Of a DNA stretch of 64,000 nucleotides, positions 32,886-41,405 are shown in pieces. This DNA is from Cupriavidus necator A5-1 (GTDB lineage Bacteria; Pseudomonadota; Gammaproteobacteria; Burkholderiales; Burkholderiaceae). Each line of letters opens with the position of its first letter. Position 1 is the stretch's first letter. Below the pieces are notes generated by a model. That model was given only the letters and a program-made list of their open reading frames with translations. It made no database searches and was not told the origin of the DNA. Both the position numbers and the translations under genes were made by a program. The stretch lies in NCBI RefSeq assembly GCF_000744095.1, contig NZ_JQLI01000008.1, positions 2,418,001-2,482,000 of the forward strand, in the 5' to 3' direction.

Positions 32886-33068
32886 AAAAAAAGCACCTTC
32901 TACAGGTGCTCAGCGCTTCCAACCATTGGACGCATCCGAACCGGGTCAGCAACTTATGATCCGGTTCGGACCTGCAGGCATATCCGGCCTGCACGATCAC
33001 ACTTCATCTGGGAAACGTGATCGTTTTGCTGACTTACCTTCGCTTTGCTAAAGCGTGTCTCAGTCAGC
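32886..33068 (-). ncRNA. Candidate small RNA, six consecutive hairpins ending in a terminator
   Basis: Read on the minus strand from about 33068, the sequence folds without gaps into six hairpins: GCTGACT/AGTCAGC (33062-33068 with 33028-33034) enclosing CGCTTT-AGC-AAAGCG (33041-33055); ACGATCAC/GTGATCGT (33017-33024 with 32993-33000, written 5' to 3' on the minus strand); TGCAGGC/GCCTGCA (32973-32993 region); TCCGAACCGG/CCGGTTCGGA (32961-32970 with 32935-32944); GCGTCCAA/TTGGAAGCGC (about 32914-32934); and the terminator AGCACCT/AGGTGCT followed by T7 (32910-32886). Stem arms are perfect except a bulge in the fifth. There is no coding frame of note. Length is about 183 nt. Family unknown. The third arm, GTCAGCAA (33026-33033 region), can also pair with TTGCTGAC in the loop of the fourth hairpin. 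Confidence 0.75.
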
Positions 33069-33074
33069 ACTTCA

Positions 33075-33102
33075 ATTATAGGGCAGCCGACGATCAGGTC
33101 AA
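33075..33102 (-). promoter_or_regulatory. Near-consensus sigma-70 promoter of the small RNA
   Basis: On the minus strand TTGACC (33102-33097) and a perfect TATAAT (33080-33075) are separated by 16 nt. The predicted start, 6-8 nt further on, falls at about 33068, exactly at the base of the first hairpin of the candidate RNA. It is the best promoter match seen in any intergenic region of the window. Confidence 0.75.
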
Positions 33103-33137
33103 CCCGAATCCGACCGTGCCTGATCCATCGATCTCCG

Positions 33138-33425
33138 TTACAGGGCCGCGATGAACTCGTCCCATGGCGTCGCTTGCAGCGTCTCGGTCGCGGCGTGTCC
33201 ATAGCCTCGGATGATCAACGCCGCCCGCTCGAGTTGCTTCAGGTCGTTCGACTCAACAATGTCCACGACGTCAAAGCGTCCGAGTGTCAGATAGCTGTCC
33301 TTCCAGGTGACGGCAGGGCATTCGGTCTTGATTTTCTCGGCCACTGTGGCGGCCAGCTTCTTCATGTCCTTGGGATCCGTGAACGCGTCAGGAGCGAGAC
33401 GGCTGAGGATGACGTATGTAGTCAT
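33138..33425 (-). CDS. GYD domain protein
   Basis: A 95-residue soluble protein. The pattern MTTYVILSRLAPDAFTDPKD, DSYLTLGRFDVVDIVESNDL and RGYGHAATETLQATPWDEF matches the small GYD family (usually 'LGxYDxVxxxExPD'), a ferredoxin-like fold of unknown function. Here the family's G-x-Y/F-D motif reads GRFD. GGAGG precedes the ATG at 33425. An 8-bp inverted repeat (GTTGCTCC at 33446-33453, GGAGCAAC at 33478-33485) lies in its leader. Read-through would enter the small RNA region downstream. Confidence 0.85.
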   Translation of the reverse strand: MTTYVILSRLAPDAFTDPKDMKKLAATVAEKIKTECPAVTWKDSYLTLGRFDVVDIVESNDLKQLERAALIIRGYGHAATETLQATPWDEFIAAL

Positions 33426-33688
33426 GGCATACCTCCGTGCAAGAAGTTGCTCCGCAATCCGGCACGGCAGTCATTTAGGAGCAACCGGCCGTGCGTTAAG
33501 CAGAAGCGTTGCTGCGCGTCTGCCATCGCCATTCGCCTGCTTCAATCGGCCGCAAGCGACGTTGCATTGCCTCAAGCCGGCACCGAGCACGCGATAGACG
33601 GTCTTTTAGTCTAGGTCATCGTCGCTCGCCTACTGCGATGTGGCCATCAATGAGCTTTCTGCGGCCGTAGCTTCGGCCAGCGATGCGC

Positions 33689-34708
33689 CTACGCATGCAG
33701 TTCCACCACGTCTGCATCGGCAACCGGATGATCGGCGCCCACCTGCTGGCCGCTGAACTTGCCACTCCCCCAAATCCGGGCGAACTTGAATGTACGCGCG
33801 AGATCGGGGTGCACCCGCAGGGCGACATCCAGCACGGTGTCGCCGCGGCGCATCGTAAACGGCCGATTCTGGTCGACGGGTTTCCCGGGTGCCTTGGTGT
33901 AGACACGCACGACGCCCAGGGCGCTGAAAAGAAACGGACCAATCGCGGCCAGTCCTCGTCCGCGGGTCGCCGAGGTTGCGAGCGCAGGAAAGCGTACACC
34001 GAGCAGGTCTTCGAGCACGGCCGCGTCTTCCGGGCTGGCGAGATCGGTCTTGTTGGCCAGCAGCAGGGTAGGAAGTTGAACACTGAATGGGTCAGCCGGC
34101 GCCGGTTCCTCCGATGCCCCAGGACTGCTGGCCTGACCCGGCCAGCGCTCCGACAGGATAATCCTTGCCTCGGCGAGTCGCTGCAGAATCAACACCAACT
34201 GTTCTGTACAGTCTGGCGCGCTCAGATCGACCACGAGCAGTACGCCGTCTGTCACCCGCAATAGGTCGGTAAGCCCGGGTTGCATGAATTCGACTGATAC
34301 AGGTGGCAGATCCACCAGCTGGAAAGCAATGTCCTCGAACGGCAACATGGCGGGAATCGGCAACTGGGTCGGGTGAGGGTAGGGCCCGACCTCGCTTCTC
34401 GATCCTGTCAACTGTGCGTGCAGGCTGGATTTTCCCGCGCCGGGCGGGCCGATCAGACAGAGCTGGGCCGCGCCTTCGGGGTGCACCGCATGGGACGGCC
34501 CTCGGTGAGCCGCCTTCCCGTGGCCTGCGGATTCCAGGGTGAGTTCCCTGATCCGCGACTTGATATCGGCTTGCAGACGCTCCGTCCCCTTGTGCTTTGG
34601 GATGACACGGAGCATCTCCTTCAGGCATTCGAGCTGCTCGCGCGGCTGGCGTGCCAGCCGATAGGCTTGTTCGGCCTGCTTGTACTCGGGAGTGAGGTTT
34701 GCTGGCAT
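33689..34708 (-). CDS. Obg/DRG-like GTPase with C-terminal TGS domain
   Basis: A 339-residue protein. An N-terminal helical region (YKQAEQAYRLARQPREQLEC) precedes the G domain: G1 is GPPGAGKSS at residues 87-95, the G3 position reads DLPP (Asp133) instead of the usual DxxG, and G4 is NKTD. The last 80 residues (KAPGKPVDQNRPFTMRRGDT, then VLDVALRVHPDL) form a TGS domain as in DRG-type GTPases. The replaced G3 glycine could alter the nucleotide cycle. It lies 68 bp downstream of the radical SAM gene in the same orientation. Confidence 0.87.
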   Translation of the reverse strand: MPANLTPEYKQAEQAYRLARQPREQLECLKEMLRVIPKHKGTERLQADIKSRIRELTLESAGHGKAAHRGPSHAVHPEGAAQLCLIGPPGAGKSSLHAQLTGSRSEVGPYPHPTQLPIPAMLPFEDIAFQLVDLPPVSVEFMQPGLTDLLRVTDGVLLVVDLSAPDCTEQLVLILQRLAEARIILSERWPGQASSPGASEEPAPADPFSVQLPTLLLANKTDLASPEDAAVLEDLLGVRFPALATSATRGRGLAAIGPFLFSALGVVRVYTKAPGKPVDQNRPFTMRRGDTVLDVALRVHPDLARTFKFARIWGSGKFSGQQVGADHPVADADVVELHA

Positions 34709-34776
34709 GGGGCCGTCAGCGCAGAGAGACTCGAACCTGATCCGCCCATCGGGGCGCTGTGCGCTGCACCATCGGC

Positions 34777-35877
34777 CTACATCCCGATGCGTACAGGAAT
34801 CCGCCGCCGCCCGAACTGATGCTCGAAATGCCCGAAGCAACCCGCAACCGGCGCAAAACAGTCGGGGCAGGTTCCGGTGCGCGTGAGGCGATAGCTTTCA
34901 ATGGCATGCCAGTCGCGCACGATGAGCGGTGCACGGCAGGCGGGGCAGTAGGTGGTTGCGCCTGCCGTGTCGTGGACGTTGCCGGTGTACACATAAAGCA
35001 GCCCCGCCTCGGTCGCGAGCTTGCGGGCACGCGCAAGGGTGGAGAACGGCGTCGGTGGCACGTCGCGCATCTTGTAGTCGGGATGAAATCCCGTAAAGTG
35101 CAGCGGGATGTCGGTGCCCAGTTCCTTCGCGATCCACTGGGCCTCTGCGCGGATTTCCTCATCGCTGTCGTTCTTGCCCGGAATGAGCAGCGTTGTGATC
35201 TCGAGCCAGACTTTCGTTTCGTGCCTCAGGTACAGGAGCGTATCCAGCACCGGCTGCAAATGCGCGCCGGTGAATGAAACATAGAACGCGTCGGTAAAGC
35301 CTTTCAGATCGACGTTCGCCGCGTCCATCCTGCTATAGAAGTCGCGTCGTGCCTGCGCGCCCATATACCCGGCGGTCACCGCCACAGCCAGGATGCCCAG
35401 TTCGTGGCAAGCATCGGCTACGTCCATGGCGTATTCGGCAAAAATCACGGGGTCGTTGTACGTAAACGCCACGCTCTTGCAGTCATGGGCCGCCGCCGCT
35501 TCGGCAATGGCTTCGGGCATGGCCGAAGCGGCCAGGGTCTCCATCTCACGTGATTTGCTGATGTCCCAGTTCTGGCAGAACTTGCAAGCCAGGTTGCAGC
35601 CTGCCGTGCCGAACGACAGAACGGCGCTGCCCGGGTAGAAGTGGTTGAGCGGCTTCTTTTCGATCGGGTCGATGCAGAAGCCCGATGAGCGGCCATAGGC
35701 GGTCAGCAGCATCCGGGCGCCAAGCCGCTGACGCACGAAGCAGGCGCCGCGCTGCTCGTCATGCAGGCGGCAGTGGCGCGGACACAGGTCGCACTGCATG
35801 CGGCCGTCGTCCAGGAAATGCCAGTAGCGACCGGGATAAGTTCCCGGAGAAGTGGCTGGAGAGGCTGCATCCTTCAT
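34777..35877 (-). CDS. amrS: AmmeMemoRadiSam system radical SAM enzyme
   Basis: A 366-residue radical SAM protein. The cluster-binding motif C94-N-L-A-C98-K-F-C101 lies in the usual GTAGCNLACKFCQNWDISKS context of AmrS proteins. An N-terminal CDLCPRHCRL cysteine set and a C-terminal zinc-ribbon-like pair (CPAC, CPDC) are also present. The family is named for its link with AMMECR1 and Memo proteins, whose joint reaction is unsettled. No AMMECR1 or Memo gene is in this window, so here the enzyme is apparently solo beside a TGS GTPase. GGAG precedes the ATG. Confidence 0.92.
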   Translation of the reverse strand: MKDAASPATSPGTYPGRYWHFLDDGRMQCDLCPRHCRLHDEQRGACFVRQRLGARMLLTAYGRSSGFCIDPIEKKPLNHFYPGSAVLSFGTAGCNLACKFCQNWDISKSREMETLAASAMPEAIAEAAAAHDCKSVAFTYNDPVIFAEYAMDVADACHELGILAVAVTAGYMGAQARRDFYSRMDAANVDLKGFTDAFYVSFTGAHLQPVLDTLLYLRHETKVWLEITTLLIPGKNDSDEEIRAEAQWIAKELGTDIPLHFTGFHPDYKMRDVPPTPFSTLARARKLATEAGLLYVYTGNVHDTAGATTYCPACRAPLIVRDWHAIESYRLTRTGTCPDCFAPVAGCFGHFEHQFGRRRIPVRIGM

Positions 35878-36057
35878 GATTCCGTCTCCGCACAGGGTCT
35901 GCGCCCTGCATCCTCATTGCTGACTCCATTCCCCGGCCCGGTGGGCTGGCAGTTTCATTTTAGTTTGCAGTCAGCGCTCCGCCGATCACAATTGCTGCGG
36001 TCGAAGGCCTGGCGTTGCGACAGGTACCCTAGAGCAGCGATCCATTTTCCCGCGGCG

Positions 36058-36966
36058 TCAATGCGCAGCCAGGAATTCACTCACGCGCTCAGTGAAAAAT
36101 CTGGGGTTGGCGCGAAACATGCCATGGCCAGCGTTCGGAATCACCGTTTTCTGGACTTGCTTCAGGCACGGGTGGAGCGCCTCTTGCATGTAGCCGTAGA
36201 TTGGAGGGCTTCTGTCCCCGGTAATGAGCAAGACCGGTGCGGTGATCCGTGCAGCGTCATTGCAAGCGAAAGGTTGCCGGTCATCATCTGCCAATGTTTT
36301 CGCCGTCCAGGCATTAGCGCGCCAAACGCTGCGCGATGTCGCCGATGCTGCGTCCCAGGCTCCCGCGCCACCTACGCCATTGATCCACAATGCAGCACCG
36401 CCCTCAAGGTCTCCCTCCCTGAATCGCTCGTTCATCGCTCGGGACATCGCGGTGCGTTGAGATTCAGCGGCCTGCACTTCCGGCCGGTTGGGTAGCAAGG
36501 TCACCAACGGCGCTGGGTCGGCCAGGATCACGGTACGCGTCAGTTCCGGATGCGCCAGGGCCGCGAAGAGGACCACCGCGCCACCGCGTGAGTGCCCCAG
36601 CAGGTGTACGGGCCCGGCGCCGAGCGCCTGGCTGAAGGCGGCCAGATCGGCAGCGTGCTGCGCTAGCGCGGCGTCATTCCCCTTGCCATCCCATGACTCC
36701 GGGTAGGCGTGCCTGAGGCTGACCGAGATTGTTCGGTAATGACTCGAGAACTGGGGCATGACGGCTTCCCAATTGCGATAATCACCAAGGGTCCCGTGCA
36801 CAAGGACGAGGGGGATGCCTTGTCCTCGCTCGATGTAGGCCATGTCGTAACCGTTGACCCGTAGTGCCTTTACGTCGGGCGGGAGTTCCCAGGTACGGGG
36901 TGTCACGTTTGTGCAGGCCTTCAGGCAGGCAGCCACGAACACAACGCCGAGCAATTTCCATTTCAT
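36058..36966 (-). CDS. Alpha/beta hydrolase lipoprotein
   Basis: A 302-residue hydrolase. The ATG at 36966 has GGAG upstream and gives a lipoprotein signal with the lipobox L-K-A-C (Cys18), so it is likely anchored in the envelope. The fold shows LVLVHGTLGDYRNWE (oxyanion loop), nucleophile Ser126 in G-H-S-R-G-G, an acid at ITGDRSPP and a histidine at NAGHGMF. Its substrate is unknown. Longer readings from upstream lack a signal peptide. Confidence 0.88.
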   Translation of the reverse strand: MKWKLLGVVFVAACLKACTNVTPRTWELPPDVKALRVNGYDMAYIERGQGIPLVLVHGTLGDYRNWEAVMPQFSSHYRTISVSLRHAYPESWDGKGNDAALAQHAADLAAFSQALGAGPVHLLGHSRGGAVVLFAALAHPELTRTVILADPAPLVTLLPNRPEVQAAESQRTAMSRAMNERFREGDLEGGAALWINGVGGAGAWDAASATSRSVWRANAWTAKTLADDDRQPFACNDAARITAPVLLITGDRSPPIYGYMQEALHPCLKQVQKTVIPNAGHGMFRANPRFFTERVSEFLAAH

Positions 36967-37535
36967 GATGCACTCCGCGTGCGACGCCGCGAACAGCTTT
37001 CTCGCAGGGAATATTGAGGACGTCTGCAATCTTGTCGACGAACTTTACCGCTAGCGCTTCGTAGCCGTTCGCGGTAGGGTGAATTTCGCTCTCCCAGTCA
37101 GCATGCCGTCGCTTTCGTATCGCTGAAAAAAAATCGTAGGCGCAGTCAGGGAAAAGCCAAGTCATTGCGCTCGAAGTCTGGTCTGCACGGAATTTAAAAT
37201 GCTTCAGCCATGAAACACCTCGCACGTGCAGCGAGTACTTTTTGCCCTGCTCACGAGCGTCCCAAGGGTCTGCGCGCTTCTATTCCGCTTGCCTTTCTCG
37301 TGAAACCCAATAGTTTTATACATCAGTACTAGACAGAGTTTGGTTTCCCACTAGCGGCAAGGCGGCTGTCAAGCTTGGACCAGGCCAGGGAAATCGAGCA
37401 AGCGCGCGTAGTGGCTTTTGTTTGCCGGACAGCCAAGCGGTAGTTTGATTGTCCGTCGCGCCATACATGCGCTCTTCACTCCATTGGCGTCCTGATGGCG
37501 CAAACGACTGGGGCACTTACCTTGGAAGGTTTCCC
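36967..37535. other. 569-bp divergent intergenic region
   Basis: The space between the leftward lipoprotein hydrolase and the rightward GDSL hydrolase has no supported gene. It is less GC-rich than its surroundings near 37110-37140 and 37295-37340 and must hold both promoters. I see no strong terminator or repeat. Confidence 0.5.
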
Positions 37536-38582
37536 ATGAAAGCACTCGAACAGTCCCTTGTCGGCCACGTCCGCGCAGGACTTCTATGTGTCGCTGTCGC
37601 ACTGTTCGCCGCCTGCGGTGGGTCAGGTAACGACGGCAAACCAGCAGAGAATCCGCCCCTCAAATTCCAGGTAGTCTCGTTTGGCGACAGCATTTCTGAT
37701 GTAGGAAGCTATGCGCCAGTTGCGCAACTGGTCGGCGGCGGGCGTTTCACCACTAACCCTGGACAGGTGTGGACCCAGGATGTTGCGAATTTCTTTGGTG
37801 GGACGCTGACGGCGGCGCAAACGGGTGGCTACGGGGCTCCGGTGCAGAATCACGCTGACGGGCTGGGTTACGCTCAAGGCGGCGCCCGTGTAACGGATCC
37901 CAACGGCATCAGTTTCAAGGCAAATGGCCTCGGCGCTTTGACGGTACCGATTGCAACGCAGCTACAGAACCACCTTGCAGCGCACGGTAACTTCAATGAC
38001 GGCCAGCTTGTTCTTGTCCAGGGAGGCGGCAGTGACATCCTGATCCACGCCGGCGCGGTTGTGGCGGGAAGTGAGACATCTGCTGACGCGGATCAGGCCG
38101 TGACCCTTGCCGCGCAGCAATTGGCGGCAATCGTCGGAAAGATCCTCCAATCCGGCGCAAAGCATGTCGTTGTCTCAAACGTTGGAAATATCGGCGTCTC
38201 ACCGCGCGGAGTCAGCGACGCCAGCCTCGGCTCCCTTCTCACCGGGCTCTCGTCAACCTTCAATTCAGCGTTGACGAACGCGCTCCAGGCTGCAGGCATC
38301 CAGAACCAGGTCATCAACATCGATCAGTTCGCCTTCATCAACGATGTCCTTGCCCATTTCAAGGAGAAGGGATTCCAGGTCAGCAATACCGGGACCGGGT
38401 GCAACCTGCAGCTTCTGTCCAAGGAGATAGAAGTGAGTTCCCTGTTTTGCTCACCAAAGACCTACACGGTGCCGGACGCCGATCAAACCTACATGTTTGC
38501 AGATGAAGTCCATCCAACAACGCATCTTCACTCGCTGTTTGCGACCCTGGTGGAGCAGGCCGTGCAAGCGGCGAACAAATAG
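37536..38582 (+). CDS. SGNH/GDSL hydrolase lipoprotein
   Basis: A 348-residue secreted esterase. A lipoprotein signal ends in LFAAC (Cys27). The GDSL block is SFGDSISDVGSY with nucleophile Ser52; block III is VQGGGSDIL (GxND position altered to G-G-S-D) and the C-terminal FADEVHPTTHLH supplies the Asp-x-x-His pair. This layout is that of extracellular GDSL lipases and of the passenger domains of esterase autotransporters, but no beta-barrel domain follows. GGAAGG lies ahead of the ATG. It is convergent with the MFS gene (67 bp). Confidence 0.9.
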   Translation: MKALEQSLVGHVRAGLLCVAVALFAACGGSGNDGKPAENPPLKFQVVSFGDSISDVGSYAPVAQLVGGGRFTTNPGQVWTQDVANFFGGTLTAAQTGGYGAPVQNHADGLGYAQGGARVTDPNGISFKANGLGALTVPIATQLQNHLAAHGNFNDGQLVLVQGGGSDILIHAGAVVAGSETSADADQAVTLAAQQLAAIVGKILQSGAKHVVVSNVGNIGVSPRGVSDASLGSLLTGLSSTFNSALTNALQAAGIQNQVINIDQFAFINDVLAHFKEKGFQVSNTGTGCNLQLLSKEIEVSSLFCSPKTYTVPDADQTYMFADEVHPTTHLHSLFATLVEQAVQAANK

Positions 38583-38649
38583 GAGATCGGATGGTTCCCA
38601 ATCCCAACTAGTGGATGGCCACGATTCCAATGCGTACACGTTAGCGGCA

Positions 38650-40047
38650 TTACTGGCAGGCGGGTCCGGCAGTGGCAGCGCCGTACCCGGTCTCCAGCCC
38701 CACCTTGCGCTCAGCGCGCAAGGCAGCCCGCCGGCCCCGCACGGTGTTGACCCCGCACAGCAGGCCCAGCCCGACGACGAAGTAGCTGCCGGTGACCACC
38801 AGAGCCTGCCGGTGATCGCCGCCCGTCAGCCAGCTCGCCAGGCCATAGGTCAGCGGCCCGGCGATTGAGGCCAGCTTGACCGCCAGGCCCCAGAGCCCGA
38901 AGAACTCGGCCGCGCGCGAGGGCGGGGCCAGCAGGCCCACCATGGCCCGTCCGGCGGACTGGGCGGCGCCCAGGCACAGGCCGGCCACATTGGCGGCAAG
39001 CCAGAACAGCGGCGCTTCGCGCGCGGCGCGCGCCAGCAGGATGGTCAGGATCCAGCCCAGCAGCGTCAGGGCAATGGCGCGCACGTGGCCGATGCGGTCC
39101 TGCACAGGGCCGAACAGGAAGGCGCCGGCCGCCGCCGTCAGGTTGACCACCAGCACCAGGGTCAGCGTCTGCTGCATGGTGAAGCCCATGGCCTGGTTGG
39201 CGTAGATGGCGGTCAGCGTGATCACCGCCTGGATTCCGGCCTGGTAGAAGAGGGTGCACAGCAGGAAGCGGCGCAGGTCCCGGAACTGGCGCAGGTGGCC
39301 CAGGCGTTCCCATACCCTGGCCCAGGCCATGCCGATGGCCTGTTCGCCGGCCGACGAGGCCGCAGCGATCTGCGGCGCGCCGCGGTCGCGCAGCAGCAGG
39401 AAGGTAGGCAGGCTCGCCACGGCAAAGATGGCCGCCGTGATCAGCATGGTGACGGGCACGAACTGGCTGGCGACGTGGCCGCGTGCGGTGGCCCAGTTGA
39501 CATAGAGCAGGCATGCACCCAGCGTGGCCAGGCCACCGATATAGCCAAGGCTCCAGCCCCAGCCCGATACCCTGCCCAGCGCGCGGGTGGTGGAGAGCGA
39601 CGGCAGGAAGGCGGCGATCAGGTTTTCGCCGCTGCCAAAGAAGAAGTTGGACAGGACCACACACAGGATGGCCAGGCCAAGGGTGCCGGGCTGCGCAAAA
39701 TAGAGCAGGGCGGTGAACACCACGCAACCCGCCGTCGTCACGGCAAGCAGTGTCTTCTTGGCTGCGCGCAGGTCGGCGTAGGCGCCGACGAACGGCGCGC
39801 TGAGCACCACCAGCGCATAGGAGAGCGAAAGTGCCGCGGTCCAGGCCAGCGTGGCCCAGGGAGCATTGCCGGCCACCACGGCGACGAAGTAGGCATTGAA
39901 CAGCGCGGTGATGACCACCGTGGTGTAGCCCGAATTGGCAAAGTCATACATGGCCCACGCCCACACTTCGCGCGGGCGTACGTCGGCGCCCAGGGAAGAG
40001 GGCACGCGGGGCTCGCGAGCATGACCACGCGGTTGGGGCACGATCAT
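38650..40047 (-). CDS. MFS transporter, UMF1/Atg22-like family
   Basis: A 465-residue, twelve-helix membrane transporter. The opening EVWAWAMYDFANSGYTTVVI is the signature of the UMF1 family (vacuole-effluxer/Atg22-like), whose bacterial substrates are unknown. The ATG at 40047 overlaps the stop of the upstream ceramidase-like gene (ATGA), and GGAGGA lies just before it. Coupling suggests that the transporter handles a compound linked to that enzyme. Confidence 0.88.
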   Translation of the reverse strand: MIVPQPRGHAREPRVPSSLGADVRPREVWAWAMYDFANSGYTTVVITALFNAYFVAVVAGNAPWATLAWTAALSLSYALVVLSAPFVGAYADLRAAKKTLLAVTTAGCVVFTALLYFAQPGTLGLAILCVVLSNFFFGSGENLIAAFLPSLSTTRALGRVSGWGWSLGYIGGLATLGACLLYVNWATARGHVASQFVPVTMLITAAIFAVASLPTFLLLRDRGAPQIAAASSAGEQAIGMAWARVWERLGHLRQFRDLRRFLLCTLFYQAGIQAVITLTAIYANQAMGFTMQQTLTLVLVVNLTAAAGAFLFGPVQDRIGHVRAIALTLLGWILTILLARAAREAPLFWLAANVAGLCLGAAQSAGRAMVGLLAPPSRAAEFFGLWGLAVKLASIAGPLTYGLASWLTGGDHRQALVVTGSYFVVGLGLLCGVNTVRGRRAALRAERKVGLETGYGAATAGPACQ

Positions 40048-40835
40048 TCCTCCTCCACGATGCGGCGCCGCTTCAGCCGAAGCAGGACGCCATAGACGGC
40101 CAGCGCCGCGAACACGTGCTTGAGCGTGTGCCCGCTGACCAGCCCCGTCAGCGCCGCGATCTGGTGGTCCAGCACATCGCAAACCAGGGCCAGCACATAG
40201 CAGCCGGTGATAACCAGCACATCCCGGTCGCCAGTGTATCGCGGCGCATAGAGGCAAAGCAGCAGCGGCACCACCAGCATGGCCCATGCCTGAACCAGGA
40301 GATAAGGGCGCAGGTCTCCGATGCCGCGGGCTTCGCTCCATGCCCAGTAGCCGACGCTGGCCGGCCCCAAGATTAGCAGTAGCGGCAGCAGACGCAAGCC
40401 GGCCTTCAGGCTGACACGCTCGCACAGGTTGGCGCCCAGCCAGGACATTAGCGCAAGCGCCAGCGGGGCCCTGTCGCACACCAGCCGCTGGTTGTCCGGT
40501 GCGAGGTGGTAATAGCCGGAGCCCAGGCCAACGAGGAAGACGGAGAAGAAAAGCAGCCGGTAAGGCCAGGCCTCGGCTGGCGCAATGAAGGCGCGGCGGG
40601 CAGCGGTGGTGCCCAGATAGCGCAGGCCGGCCGCGCCCGCGAGCAGGAACAGCAGATTGGAGCCGATGTCGAGGCAGTGAGGCGTGCCGAAGCAGACGTA
40701 AGGGTCGGCATAACGATGGTATTGCGGCGGCTGCGCGATGCGCGGCAGCAGCCAGGTCGCGGTGGCCATGGCCGCCACCAGCAGCCAGACTGTGGCAGCC
40801 CTGGCGGCAGGGCTGGCTTGTCGGCAGGCGCGCAT
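40044..40835 (-). CDS. Alkaline ceramidase-like (CREST superfamily) membrane protein
   Basis: A 263-residue protein with about seven hydrophobic segments. The motif Ser106-G-Y-Y-His110-L-A-P-Asp114 with a following Asp121, and later VLDHQIAALTGLVSGHTLKH, matches the zinc-dependent CREST hydrolase superfamily (alkaline ceramidase, PAQR receptors). Members cleave amide or related bonds in lipids. The start at 40835 has only a weak Shine-Dalgarno. A CATAA-N6-TTATG inverted repeat lies upstream at 40880-40895. It is coupled to the UMF1 transporter. Confidence 0.8.
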   Translation of the reverse strand: MRACRQASPAARAATVWLLVAAMATATWLLPRIAQPPQYHRYADPYVCFGTPHCLDIGSNLLFLLAGAAGLRYLGTTAARRAFIAPAEAWPYRLLFFSVFLVGLGSGYYHLAPDNQRLVCDRAPLALALMSWLGANLCERVSLKAGLRLLPLLLILGPASVGYWAWSEARGIGDLRPYLLVQAWAMLVVPLLLCLYAPRYTGDRDVLVITGCYVLALVCDVLDHQIAALTGLVSGHTLKHVFAALAVYGVLLRLKRRRIVEEE

Positions 40836-40926
40836 GATGGCTTTCAATCGCTTGTGGCAGACTCGTTTCTGTGATTTAACATAACATACATTATGCGAAC
40901 ATTTGTTGTTGTAGCGGCTAAGCGGT

Positions 40927-41315
40927 AATGTCCGGTTCTGGCTAAGTTCAAATGTCCGAGTTTGGCAGGCGTAAGCTTGACGGCTTCCAGCGCACGGGAG
41001 CGCGTCCTGCCAGCAGGAGCCATTACCATGACGATACGGCAGATCGACCGGCTCAAGGTCGTTCAAGCGCTGGCAGACGGCTATCTGAAGACAGGGATTG
41101 CGGCCGCCAGGCTGGGACTGAGCTCCCGCCAGACCCTGCGCCTGCTGCGGCGCTACCAGCAGCACGGCGCTGCCGGCGTGCTGAATCGCCACCAGGGTCA
41201 GCCGGCCAACAACCGGACCCCACCGGGCCTTGCGGCGCGGGCGCTCGGGCTGATCCGCGACAGCTATGCCGACTTCGGCCCGACCCTGGCCGCCGAGAAG
41301 CTGCGCGAGCGCTAG
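40927..41315 (+). mobile_element. Left-end fragment of an ISNCY-type insertion sequence
   Basis: The fragment begins near a pair of AATGTCCG direct repeats (40927-40934 and 40951-40958), probably the IS end, and continues into the N-terminal part of a transposase gene. Everything beyond the DNA-binding part is missing, and no matching right end is seen before the FUSC gene at 41406. The family name is from recollection of ISNCY transposases that share the opening residues. Confidence 0.6.
41028..41315 (+). pseudogene. Truncated transposase, N-terminal helix-turn-helix part
   Basis: A 95-residue frame starting MTIRQIDRLKVVQALADGYL with CAGGAG upstream. It holds the double helix-turn-helix (KTGIAAARLGLSSRQTLRLL; HQGQPANNRTPPG) and ends at DFGPTLAAEKLRER just where the catalytic DDE domain should begin. 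Full-length relatives exceed 400 residues. The stop and loss of the rest make it inactive, though the DNA-binding piece could still be made. Confidence 0.75.
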
Positions 41316-41405
41316 GAATGGGGATTGACTCGAAACTAACAGTTGATAATCCAGCGGCGCAGGCGGAAGAAGCCAACGCCAGCAGCTTAGGGCCTTCAGT
41401 CCGCC

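Noticed and set aside
32886..33068. Candidate RNA as 6S RNA (length about 183 nt)
   Set aside because: 6S RNA needs a long closing stem between the two ends and a central bubble; here the ends form separate local hairpins.
32886..33068. Candidate RNA as a CsrB/RsmZ-type RNA
   Set aside because: A few GGA triplets occur, but they are mostly not in ANGGA hairpin loops, so the assignment is not supported.
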